Origin: Streptomyces zhihengii
GTDB taxonomy: Bacteria; Actinomycetota; Actinomycetes; Streptomycetales; Streptomycetaceae
Length of the DNA stretch: 64,000 nucleotides
Assembly: GCF_016919245.1 (NCBI RefSeq)
Contig: NZ_JAFEJA010000001.1
Coordinates: 1,984,001 to 2,048,000 of the forward strand
Reading direction: 5' to 3'
The notes below the pieces were generated by a model, which worked only from the letters and a program-made list of their open reading frames with translations, did not search any database and was not told the origin of the DNA. The first letter of the stretch is position 1. Every line of letters begins with the position of its first letter. This document shows positions 18,165-26,362 of this stretch, in pieces. The translations under genes were made by a program, and so were the position numbers.

Positions 18165-19439
18165 TTACTTCCAGTCCTTGAGGAGCTTGCGGTACTCCTC
18201 GGCGGTGGCCTTGACGCCCTTCTCCGGGGTGGTCTGGCCGGTGAGGACCTTGGTGTACTCGGTCACCAGCGGCGCGAAGAGGCTGCCGGTCTCCGGGATC
18301 CAGGGGCGCTCGACCGCCTTGTCGACGACCGGGCGGAAGAAGCCGACGATCTCGTTGCTCGCGACACCCGGCTGCGAGTAGACGGAGTTGCGGGTCGGGA
18401 GCAGGCTGAGCTCCTGGGCGACCTTGGCCTGGTTGTCGGCGTTGGTCATGTAGTCCACGAACGCGTAGGAGGCGTCGAGGTTCTTGGAACCGGCGTAGAC
18501 GGCGAGGTTGTGACCGCCCTGCGGGGCGCCCTGGCCGGCGGAGCCCGCGGGGACCGGGGCGATGCCCAGGTTGGCCTTGTCGGTGAACTGCGCGCCCGCG
18601 TAGGTGTCGGCGACGGCCCACGGGCCGTTGATCATCATCGCGACCTCGCCTTCCTTGAAGGCGGTCTGCATGTTGTTCCAGCCGTCGGTCGCGTCGGTCC
18701 TGGCGGCGCCCGAGTCGACGAGGTCCTTGACGACCGTCATGGCCTTGGTGCCGGCGGGGCTGTCGATGGTGACCGACTTCGCCTTGGCGTCGACGAGGTC
18801 GCCGCCCTCGCCGTAGAGGAAGGAGAGGAACCAGTAGGCGTCGTCACCGCGGAGGTAGAGGCCGGTCTTGCCGGTCTTGTCCTTGATGGCGGCGGAGACG
18901 GTCTTCAGCTCGTCGATGGTCTTGGGGACCTCGACACCGGCGTCCTTGAAGATCTTCTTGTTGTAGAAGATGCCCATGGAGTCGATGACCTGCGGCACGG
19001 CGTAGGTCTTGCCGTCGTACTTGGTGGAGGCGGCGGCCTGCTTGAGGAAGTCGTCCTCCTCCTTCAGGGCGGCGGTGCCCTCCAGCGGCGCGAGGTAGCC
19101 GAGGTCGGCGAACTCGGGGGTCCAGGCGACCTCGGAGCGGATGACGTCGGGGGCGCCCGAGCCGGACTGCGCGGCGTTCTTGAACTTGTTCTGCGCCTCG
19201 CCGAAGGGGACGTTGACGTACTTCACCTTCACCTTGGGGTGCAGCTTGGTGAAGTCCTCGGCGATCTTCTTGAAGACCTTGTCCTCGCTGCCGACCGTCG
19301 AGGTGTCCCACCAGGTGACGGTGCCGCTGAGCTCGCCCGAGCTCTTGCTGCCGCTGTCGCCGCCGTCGTCCCCACCGCACGCCGTCGCCGACACGGCCAG
19401 TGCCGCGACCAGAGCGGTGGCCGCTATGCCACGCCGCAT
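18165..19439 (-). CDS. malE: maltodextrin-binding lipoprotein MalE
   Basis: Extracellular solute-binding lipoprotein (424 aa). The signal peptide MRRGIAATALVAALAVSATACGG ends in a lipobox with the lipidated Cys at about residue 21. The mature part has SGTVTWWDTSTVGSEDKVF, APDVIRSEVAWTPEFADLGYL and MMINGPWAVADTYAGA, all typical of MalE/CUT1 binding proteins. The ATG at 19437-19439 has GAAGGAG ahead of it; the longer open frame upstream lies in the operator region. It heads malEFG and is divergent from malR with several MalR-like sites between. Confidence 0.95.
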   Translation of the reverse strand: MRRGIAATALVAALAVSATACGGDDGGDSGSKSSGELSGTVTWWDTSTVGSEDKVFKKIAEDFTKLHPKVKVKYVNVPFGEAQNKFKNAAQSGSGAPDVIRSEVAWTPEFADLGYLAPLEGTAALKEEDDFLKQAAASTKYDGKTYAVPQVIDSMGIFYNKKIFKDAGVEVPKTIDELKTVSAAIKDKTGKTGLYLRGDDAYWFLSFLYGEGGDLVDAKAKSVTIDSPAGTKAMTVVKDLVDSGAARTDATDGWNNMQTAFKEGEVAMMINGPWAVADTYAGAQFTDKANLGIAPVPAGSAGQGAPQGGHNLAVYAGSKNLDASYAFVDYMTNADNQAKVAQELSLLPTRNSVYSQPGVASNEIVGFFRPVVDKAVERPWIPETGSLFAPLVTEYTKVLTGQTTPEKGVKATAEEYRKLLKDWK

Positions 19440-19555
19440 GTGAACTCCTTCGATGTGCCCGACAGGGGCGGAGGCGCAGACCTGCCTCCCGCCGTCCGCT
19501 CCCTCGCGGTGCCGGGTTGCCAGGAACGTAACAGGGCTGAAAACCATCGGAAAGA

Positions 19556-19578
19556 CCTTGCGGCAAATTTCTGCAAGG
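19556..19578. promoter_or_regulatory. MalR-like operator near malE
   Basis: Inverted arms CCTTGC (19556-19561) and GCAAGG (19573-19578), with CTGCAAGG as the right half. It lies about 117-139 bp upstream of the malE start codon. Confidence 0.55.
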
Positions 19579-19681
19579 ACAGGGGATCGTTACATTCACG
19601 TGTCCTGAGAGTTGCCGACACATCCCTTGACACGGCCGGGAACCAGAGTGCCGCCTGCTGCAAGGCCCCGGCAAGAGCCTC

Positions 19682-19693
19682 GCAAGGCTTTGC
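19682..19693. promoter_or_regulatory. MalR-like operator, malE-malR gap
   Basis: GCAAGGCTTTGC inside CGCAAGGCTTTGCAGCG (19681-19697). It is nearly identical to the site upstream of the amylase gene (13234-13250), and a further CTGCAAGG half-site lies 17 bp away. Confidence 0.65.
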
Positions 19694-19799
19694 AGCGATG
19701 TGACACGACTCTCCTGCTCCAAGGCCCCGCGGAGGCCCGAAACCGCTGAATCCCGCATCTGGTGGGCAATCGTGCGCCCGACCGGTACAGTCCACTTCC

Positions 19800-20834
19800 A
19801 TGACCGCGCGGCTCGCCGACATCGCAGCCCAGGCGGGGGTCAGTGAAGCCACAGTCAGCCGCGTGCTCAACGGCAAGCCCGGCGTGGCCGCGGCCACCCG
19901 CGAATCCGTTCTCGCCGCACTCGACGTGCTCGGCTACGAACGTCCGGTCCGCCTGCGGCAGCGCAGCGCCGGCCTCGTCGGACTGATAACCCCCGAGCTG
20001 GACAACCCGATCTTCCCCGCCCTCGCCCAGGTGATCGGCCAGGCGCTGACCCGCCAGGGATACACGCCCGTGCTCGCCACCCAGACCCCGGGCGGCTCCA
20101 CCGAGGACGAACTGACCGAGATGCTGGTGGACCGGGGCGTCTCCGGGATCATCTTCGTCTCCGGACTGCACGCGGACACCACGGCCGACATGCAGCGCTA
20201 CGACCGGCTGCGCGCCCAGGGCGTGCCCTACGTCCTGGTCAACGGCTTCTCCCCCAAGGTGCAGGCCCCCTTCGTGTCGCCCGACGACCGGGCCGCGATG
20301 CACCTGGCGGTGACCCACCTCGCCGCGCTCGGCCACACCCGCATCGGCCTGGCCCTCGGGCCCCGCCGCTTCGTGCCGGTGCTGCGCAAGATCGAGGGCT
20401 TCCAGCACGCCATGGCCGAACGGCTCGGCGTCGCGCCCGAGGAGTCCGAGGAGCTGATCCAGCACTCGCTCTACACCCTGGAGGGCGGGCAGGCCGCCGC
20501 CGCCGGCCTGATCGGCCGCGGCTGCACCGCGGTCGTCTGCGCCAGCGACATGATGGCGCTCGGCGCGATCCGCGCCGCCCGGCAGCAGGGGCTGCACGTC
20601 CCGAAGGACATCTCCGTGGTGGGCTTCGACGACTCGCCGCTCATAGCGTTCACCGACCCGCCGCTGACCACCATCCGCCAGCCCGTCCAGGCGATGGGCC
20701 AGGCGTCCGTGCGCGCGCTGCTGGAGGAGATAGGGGGCACCCCCGCCCCGCACAGCGAGTTCGTCTTCATGCCGGAACTCGTCGTCCGCGGCTCGACCGC
20801 CTCCTCCCCCACCCGCCCCGCGGCCGACGCCTGA
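19800..20834 (+). CDS. malR: LacI family maltose repressor MalR
   Basis: LacI/GalR transcriptional repressor of 344 aa, placed divergently from malE as known for MalR in Streptomyces. The helix-turn-helix is ARLADIAAQAGVSEATVSRVLNGK (residues about 3-26), then GYERPVRLRQRSAGLVGLI hinge and a sugar-binding core (GVPYVLVNGFSPKVQAPFVS, KDISVVGFDDSPLIAFTD). The effector would be a maltodextrin or derivative. No clear ribosome site precedes the ATG; a TACAGT at 19786-19791 suggests the mRNA may start at or next to the ATG (leaderless). Its stop codon lies inside the terminator hairpin. Confidence 0.95.
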   Translation: MTARLADIAAQAGVSEATVSRVLNGKPGVAAATRESVLAALDVLGYERPVRLRQRSAGLVGLITPELDNPIFPALAQVIGQALTRQGYTPVLATQTPGGSTEDELTEMLVDRGVSGIIFVSGLHADTTADMQRYDRLRAQGVPYVLVNGFSPKVQAPFVSPDDRAAMHLAVTHLAALGHTRIGLALGPRRFVPVLRKIEGFQHAMAERLGVAPEESEELIQHSLYTLEGGQAAAAGLIGRGCTAVVCASDMMALGAIRAARQQGLHVPKDISVVGFDDSPLIAFTDPPLTTIRQPVQAMGQASVRALLEEIGGTPAPHSEFVFMPELVVRGSTASSPTRPAADA

Positions 20835-20859
20835 CCCGCCGCGAGGCGGGGCGGGTCAG
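20831..20859 (+). terminator. malR terminator hairpin
   Basis: Perfect 10-bp inverted repeat CTGACCCGCC (20831-20840) and its complement (20850-20859), loop of 9 nt. The malR stop TGA is part of the left arm. Confidence 0.65.
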
Positions 20860-20910
20860 GTCCTGGACGCGCCTCCCGGCGGCAGACGCGTCCCCCGGGG
20901 GCCCCGCCCC

Positions 20911-23751
20911 TCACGCCCCCGTCAGCAGCGCCTCCAGGGCGTCCGCCGTGGCCGGGTGGCGGCTGAGAAGGGCCGCGCCCGGCGGGGCGGCGGCCGCCGG
21001 CTCCCAGGAGCCCTCCCACCCCAGCAGTTCCGCCACCGCGTCACCGGTCGCCCGGTGGGCGCGGAGCAGGGCGGCGCCGTGGGGAGCCCGGGCCGCGCCC
21101 GGGGCCGCTGCGGGCGCGGCGTGCTGCTCGCGCCACGGCGGGACCCAGGCGTCCAGCGCCGCGAGCCGCGCGGGGAAGACCCGCCCCGCCTCGCGGATCA
21201 GCAGCGGCGCCAGCTCCGATGCCGTCGAGCGCAGCGTCGTGATCAGGCTGGGCAGCCACGGCAGCAGGACCGGGTCCGGGAGGCGGGCGAACGCGTTGGA
21301 GACCGCCTCGACCACCACGTCCGCCAGGCCCGGCACCGGCTCCAGCGCATGGACGAATCCACTGAGGTAGCGCGGATAGGCGGGCACCACCATGGGGTTG
21401 GCGAGCAGGTCGTCGCAGCGCTCGCGCAGCTCCTGCCGGGACAGGGTGCCGAGCTGCACCTGCGCCGCCCACAGCAGCGCCGTCTTCGCCGGGTCGCGCG
21501 GATGGCACTGGGCCACCGCGAGCTCCAGCTGCGCCCGGTCGCAGCCCAGCGACAGGGCGAGGCCCTCCATGCTGAAGAGGAACCCGAGCATGGCCGCGAC
21601 CTGGCCCACGGTCGCCTCCTCGTCGGCGAACGCCGTCGGGAGCTGTGTGCAGTAGTGGGCGTAGCCGGTCCTGACGAAGGACTCGATCCACGGCGGCAGC
21701 ACGGGCTCGGCGGTGCGGTAGTAGGCGAGGAGCCCGCGCACCCGGCGCAGCACCTCCGGGGCGCCGTCGACGCTGCGCTCGCCGGCGAGCACCTCCAGCG
21801 CCCGGGTGCCCAGTTCCCCGGCGAGGCGGCGGCTGCGCAGATGGAGCGTGGCGTCCTCGACGGCGGCCAGCACCGTCGCCGTGCGGGCCTGCGCGTCCCA
21901 GGCGGCCCGGCGCAGCCGCTGTTCCAGGACCTGCTCGATGCTGACGCCCTCGTAGCCGAGCTCGATGAGCGCCCGCTGGTGGGTGCCGAGCGCCAGGTCC
22001 CAGGACTCCTGGATCGAGGTCGTGCCGAGCCGCCGCTCCCCCATGATCGGGCGGGCCGCGCCGTGCGGCATCAGCCTGCGCAGCATCCACAGCACGTCGG
22101 AACAGGCCGCGAGCTCCGGCCGGGAGGCCAGGTCGAGCAGCGCCCGCTGCACACCGCGCTTCTCCAGCGCCAGCCCGAGCGGCGCGAGCCGGTCGTGCAC
22201 GTCCCGGGCGAGCGGGGGCAGCGCGTCGTAGCCGACCTGCCCGATCCGGTCGCCGCCCATCATGATCTCGACGAGCCGGCGCACGTCACGGCGTCCGGGC
22301 ACCGAGTCCTTCTCGATGCAGGTGATCGCCGCGTCCTGGAAGTCGTACGGCGTGGGCCGGGCCCGGTCGCGCATGCCGGCGAGCAGGATCGACGTCTCGA
22401 AGACGGCGATGGCGTCGGCGGTGGAGGCGAGGTAGCCGTTGCGGCGGGCCGCGCGCACGATGTCGACGGACCAGCCGAGCAGTTCGGCCTCGTCGAGGTG
22501 GTCGGGCACGGGCGGCTGCCGCAGGTATCCGGAGAGGCGGTCCCCGGCGGGCGGCGCCCCGGCCGCCGGGGACGGCGGAGTGGAGGTCTTGCGGGCACGG
22601 GGCTTCGCCGCGCCCGCCTGCCCGGCCAGCCGGAACGGCTCGACCCGGGTGCGCCGGAGGTTCTTGGCCCAGGTGGTGGCGGCGATCGACACCGATCCCG
22701 CGGCCAGCCCGAACTGCGCCTCGATGGCCGCGTGGCTGGACGGGATGAGACCGTGCTGCCAGGTGGTGGCCGACCGCGGGGTGATCTCGAAGGTGTCCGT
22801 GCCCGCGACCCCGAACTCGGCGACCCGGCTGGCCGCGTGGAAGGCGCCGCAGACGTAGAGGCAGTCCGCGGGGTCGGTGCCGGTGGCGGACAGGTGTGCG
22901 CGCATCCGGGTCCACATGTGGCGTTCCCGGTCCTCGTCCACCCGCATCCGGCCCGGGTCGCCCGGGGCGAGACGGCGGAACAGGCTGCCGATGAGCAGCA
23001 TGACCTGACGGTAGGTGTCGTGGTCGCTGTCGCCGAGCGGCAGCTCCACGTACTGGTGCCACCACTCCGACCAGTGCCGCACCCGGCCGTGGCGGAGCAG
23101 GTGTTCCTCCAGCTCGGCGAAGCGCGGCCGGAGGTCGCCCATCTCCACGCCGACGGCCTCGCCGTGCAGTGCGGCCTCCTCCTCGGCGGGCCGGGCGGAC
23201 GCGCTCTCGGGGCCGGCGGCGGGCCCGTCGGGGTCCTCGGCGCGCCGGTCCCACTGGAAGACGTGGTCCGAGGAGCGGTCCACGAGGACCAGTTCGACGC
23301 CCGGGGTGTCCAGGGCGTAGGCGATGGCCTGGTACTCGGCCGACGCCTCGGTGATCGGGGCGACCACCGACAGCGGCGACCACTCGGGCGGGAAGTCGCG
23401 GACCTCGCCGGCGAACGCCTGCACCGCCACCGGCAGCCGGCAGTTGCGCAGCTCGGTGAGGATCGGCGCCATGTCCTCGCACAGCTCCAGGTAGACGACC
23501 CTGGGCCGCTTCTCGCGCAGCCGCCGGGCCATGGCGGTCGCCGAGGCGGGCGAGTGGTGGCAGACCGGGAAGATCTCCAGCGGCTCGCCGAGGGCCCGGT
23601 CGACGTCGTCGACCATGCCGAGGAGGATGCCCTCCAGGGCGCCGGGGCCGTCGGCGAACGCGGCCGCGGCCTCGTGCAGTTGGCCGCGCAGCGCCTCGAA
23701 GGTGTCTTCGGCGGCGGTGGCCGGCGGGGTGCCGGCGGGTGCTCCGCTCAT
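20911..23751 (-). CDS. DUF5682-like large protein of the SWIM/VWA/MoxR operon
   Basis: Soluble protein of 946 aa, last gene of the five-gene operon, coupled to the AAA+ gene by an ATGA overlap. The N-terminal region contains IFPVCHHSPASATAMARRL (HH near residue 65), VVYLELCEDMAPILTEL (near 87) and LYVCGAFHAASR (GAFH near 302). A His/Glu/GxxH layout of this kind recalls the TraB/ChaN/EreA-like hydrolase group, but that link is inference. Roughly residues 390-950 are helical, Leu/Arg-rich and repeat-like. No signal peptide or membrane helix is visible. I recognise the DUF5682 family type, which co-occurs with SWIM, VWA and MoxR genes, but no biochemical function is known to me. Confidence 0.8.
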   Translation of the reverse strand: MSGAPAGTPPATAAEDTFEALRGQLHEAAAAFADGPGALEGILLGMVDDVDRALGEPLEIFPVCHHSPASATAMARRLREKRPRVVYLELCEDMAPILTELRNCRLPVAVQAFAGEVRDFPPEWSPLSVVAPITEASAEYQAIAYALDTPGVELVLVDRSSDHVFQWDRRAEDPDGPAAGPESASARPAEEEAALHGEAVGVEMGDLRPRFAELEEHLLRHGRVRHWSEWWHQYVELPLGDSDHDTYRQVMLLIGSLFRRLAPGDPGRMRVDEDRERHMWTRMRAHLSATGTDPADCLYVCGAFHAASRVAEFGVAGTDTFEITPRSATTWQHGLIPSSHAAIEAQFGLAAGSVSIAATTWAKNLRRTRVEPFRLAGQAGAAKPRARKTSTPPSPAAGAPPAGDRLSGYLRQPPVPDHLDEAELLGWSVDIVRAARRNGYLASTADAIAVFETSILLAGMRDRARPTPYDFQDAAITCIEKDSVPGRRDVRRLVEIMMGGDRIGQVGYDALPPLARDVHDRLAPLGLALEKRGVQRALLDLASRPELAACSDVLWMLRRLMPHGAARPIMGERRLGTTSIQESWDLALGTHQRALIELGYEGVSIEQVLEQRLRRAAWDAQARTATVLAAVEDATLHLRSRRLAGELGTRALEVLAGERSVDGAPEVLRRVRGLLAYYRTAEPVLPPWIESFVRTGYAHYCTQLPTAFADEEATVGQVAAMLGFLFSMEGLALSLGCDRAQLELAVAQCHPRDPAKTALLWAAQVQLGTLSRQELRERCDDLLANPMVVPAYPRYLSGFVHALEPVPGLADVVVEAVSNAFARLPDPVLLPWLPSLITTLRSTASELAPLLIREAGRVFPARLAALDAWVPPWREQHAAPAAAPGAARAPHGAALLRAHRATGDAVAELLGWEGSWEPAAAAPPGAALLSRHPATADALEALLTGA

Positions 23752-24869
23752 GACAGGGTGGCGATCGCGTCGCGGCCGCCCTCCAGGAACTCGGGCCAGG
23801 AGCCGCCCTCGGACTTGCTGCGCGGCTCGACGACACCGTGCAGGTACTTGTTGAGGATGGCCAGGTCCTCCGGTTCGCGGCGGGCCAGGGAGCCGACCAG
23901 CGAGGAGGCCAGCGTCCGTGCGGTGAGGGCCCGTTCGCCGAAGAAGTCGCTGTGCAGGACGGCGTCCTCCAGCACACCGATCTGCTCGGCGGTGGAGAGC
24001 GCGGACTCCAGCTTCTCGTCGTCGCTGCCGGCCGCCGCCGCGGAGGCCCGCAGGTCGGCGAAGCTCTGGAGCAGCACGTCCAGCAGGGTCGGCGGCACGT
24101 CCAGGTCGATGGCGTGCCGGCGGAGCAGCTCCTCGGTGCGGAAGCGGACGATCTCCGCCTCGCTCTTCTTGTTGGTCACCACCGGGATGCGGACGAAGTT
24201 GAAGCGGCGCTTCAGCGCGGAGGAGAGGTCGTTGACACCGCGGTCGCGGCTGTTGGCGGTCGCGATGACGGAGAAGCCGGGCTTGGCGAAGACGATGTTG
24301 TCGCCGCCGTCGCTGTCCAGCTCGGGGACCGAGATGTACTTCTCGGACAGGATGGAGATCAGGGCGTCCTGGACGTCGCTGGTGGAGCGGGTGAGCTCCT
24401 CGAAGCGGCCGATCGTGCCGGTCTCCATCGCGGTCATGATCGGCGAGGGGATCATCGAGGCGCGCGACTGCCCCTTGGCGATGACCATGGAGACGTTCCA
24501 GGAGTACTTGACGTGGTCCTCGGTGGTGCCGGCCGTGCCCTGCACCACCAGGGTGGAGTTGCGGCTGATCGCGGCGGACAGCAGCTCCGCGAGCCAGCTC
24601 TTGCCGGTGCCGGGGTCGCCGATGAGCAGCAGGCCGCGGTCGGAGGCCAGGGTCACGATGGACCGCTCGACGAAGCTCCGGTCGCCGAACCACTTCTGGG
24701 AGATCTCCCGGTCCAGGCCGTCGGAGCGCTCGGACCCGAGGACGAACAGACGGACCATCTTCGGGGAGAGCCGCCAGGAGAAGGGCTTGGGGCCGTCGTC
24801 CACCGACTCCAGCCAGTCCAGCTCCTCGGCGTACTTGATCTCGGCGGGGGCGCGCAGCAGGTCGGACAT
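23748..24869 (-). CDS. MoxR-type AAA+ ATPase
   Basis: AAA+ ATPase of 373 aa in the dynein-like/MoxR branch. The Walker A GDPGTGKS is near residue 88. The Walker B position reads TIGRFEELTRSTSDVQDALISILSE, where MoxR proteins usually have ADEINRAP...ALLEAM, so the acidic pair is EE rather than DE. Sensor 1 is VIATANSRDRGVNDLSSALKRRFN with the arginine-finger-like RRF. MoxR ATPases partner with VWA proteins to remodel targets; here the VWA gene is directly upstream (23 bp gap) and the DUF5682-like gene overlaps downstream (ATGA). Start ATG 24867-24869. Confidence 0.9.
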   Translation of the reverse strand: MSDLLRAPAEIKYAEELDWLESVDDGPKPFSWRLSPKMVRLFVLGSERSDGLDREISQKWFGDRSFVERSIVTLASDRGLLLIGDPGTGKSWLAELLSAAISRNSTLVVQGTAGTTEDHVKYSWNVSMVIAKGQSRASMIPSPIMTAMETGTIGRFEELTRSTSDVQDALISILSEKYISVPELDSDGGDNIVFAKPGFSVIATANSRDRGVNDLSSALKRRFNFVRIPVVTNKKSEAEIVRFRTEELLRRHAIDLDVPPTLLDVLLQSFADLRASAAAAGSDDEKLESALSTAEQIGVLEDAVLHSDFFGERALTARTLASSLVGSLARREPEDLAILNKYLHGVVEPRSKSEGGSWPEFLEGGRDAIATLS

Positions 24870-24892
24870 GTCAGGGGCCTTTCTGGGACGTC

Positions 24893-26362
24893 TCAGGTGA
24901 GGAAGGTCTTGAGCTCGTGGACGAGCCGGTCGATGTGTCCGGAGATCACCGGGGTGCCGAGCGCCTTGAACCGCTCCCGGAACCAGGGGTTGACCTCCTG
25001 CCGTCCGGAGCTGGTCACCGAGCCGACGGGGATGAACTTCACGCCGGAGCGGTGGACCGCCTCGATGCCCTCGTAGAGGGGCTGGGAGCGGCCGAACTCG
25101 TAGAAGTCGGAGATCCACACCATCGCGGTGGAGCGCGGCTCGGCGATCTTCGGGCGGGCCATGGCCATCGCCACCGGACCGTCGTTGCCGCCGCCGAGGT
25201 TGGTGCGCAGCAGCACGTCGAACGGGTCGTGCACCCAGGGGGTGAGGTCGACGGCGCGGGTGTCGAACGCGATCAGGTGCACGTCGACCTTGGGCAGTCC
25301 GGCGAAGATCGAGGCGAGGATGGTGCAGTTGACCATCGAGTCGACCATGGAGCCGGACTGGTCGACCACCACGATCAGCCGCTGGGGTGTCGTGCGGCGC
25401 ACGGTGTGGCGGTAGTAGAGGCGGTCGACGTAGAGCCGCTCCTCCTCCGGGCTCCAGTTGGTGAGGTTCTTCCAGACGGTGCGGTCGAGGTCGAGGTTGC
25501 GGAAGACCCGCTTCGGCGGGATCGAGCGGTCGAGGTCGCCTGCCGTGGCCTTCTCCACCTGGGTGCGCAGCACCTCGGCGACCTCGTCGACGTACCGGCG
25601 GATCAGCGATCTGGCGTTGGCGAGGGCGACACCGGAGAGGTTGTCCTTGTCGCGCAGCAGTTGCTCGATCAGGGACATGCTGGGCGTGAGCTGTGCGGCC
25701 AGCGTGGGATCGGCGAGCACCTCGCGCAGGCGCATCCGGGAGACGAGTCCGGCTTCGATTGCGCCCAGTTCGGGGCCGAGGCCCGTGGCGCCGCCGGCGT
25801 CGGAGCGGCCGCCCCGCAGGCCGCCGGGCGGGCAGCCGAGGGCGCGCTCCAGCCAGCCGGCGTCGGACTGCCAGCGGGCGAGCTGCCCCGCGGTGACCGT
25901 CCCGGAGCCGGTGGCGAAGACGTTGAGCAGCACCTTCGAGGCGAGTGCGGCGCGGCGCACCTCGGCGGCCCGGTCGCGCTGCCCGTCGGCGTCGGGCCCG
26001 GGGGTCATCAGCCCCTCCAGCTCGGCGGCGAGGCCGGGGTGGCGCTGGACGACGGAGTCGACGGACGCGCCCGGGTCGAGCAGCGCGGGCGGCAGGCCGA
26101 TGTCCTCGACGACGGCGAGGCTCGCCGATTCGAGCGCCGGCTGCTCCTCGTGGTCGAAGAGGCGGGCGAGCAGGCGCCAGTAGAGCACCTGCCGGCGGTT
26201 GTCGTGGGCGTCGGGCACCGGGGCGTCCGCAGGAGTGGCGTCCGGCCCGGGGGCGTCCCCGACAGTGGCGTCGGGCACCGGCAGGTCCGCAACAGCGGCG
26301 TCGGACCCGGGGGCGTCCGCACCGGTGGCGGCGGGCGCGGGTGCGGGGGTGGGGTCGCTCAT
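24893..26362 (-). CDS. VWA domain protein, MoxR partner
   Basis: Protein of 489 aa with a C-terminal von Willebrand A domain. The metal site is intact: LIVVVDQSGSMVDSMV (DxSxS near residue 332), FDTRAVDLTPWV and MVWISDFYEFG. The N-terminal 50 residues are a low-complexity repeat of the type DAPGPDATPADAPVPDA, encoded by a run of GGGGCGTC-like repeats at 26220-26330. The middle region (residues 60-310) is helical with no known motif. The ATG (26360-26362) overlaps the preceding gene stop as ATGA. It would act as the adaptor or co-chaperone of the neighbouring MoxR ATPase. Confidence 0.9.
   Translation of the reverse strand: MSDPTPAPAPAATGADAPGSDAAVADLPVPDATVGDAPGPDATPADAPVPDAHDNRRQVLYWRLLARLFDHEEQPALESASLAVVEDIGLPPALLDPGASVDSVVQRHPGLAAELEGLMTPGPDADGQRDRAAEVRRAALASKVLLNVFATGSGTVTAGQLARWQSDAGWLERALGCPPGGLRGGRSDAGGATGLGPELGAIEAGLVSRMRLREVLADPTLAAQLTPSMSLIEQLLRDKDNLSGVALANARSLIRRYVDEVAEVLRTQVEKATAGDLDRSIPPKRVFRNLDLDRTVWKNLTNWSPEEERLYVDRLYYRHTVRRTTPQRLIVVVDQSGSMVDSMVNCTILASIFAGLPKVDVHLIAFDTRAVDLTPWVHDPFDVLLRTNLGGGNDGPVAMAMARPKIAEPRSTAMVWISDFYEFGRSQPLYEGIEAVHRSGVKFIPVGSVTSSGRQEVNPWFRERFKALGTPVISGHIDRLVHELKTFLT

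Larger units (their letters stand above)
19440..19799. other. malE-malR divergent regulatory gap
   Basis: This 360-bp gap contains the promoters of malE (minus) and malR (plus). Visible are CCTTGC/GCAAGG arms at 19556-19578, CTGCAAGG at 19658-19665, GGCAAG near 19670-19675 and the compact palindrome at 19682-19693. A possible -10 (TACAGT, 19786-19791) lies 8 nt before the malR ATG. No gene is seen. Confidence 0.7.
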
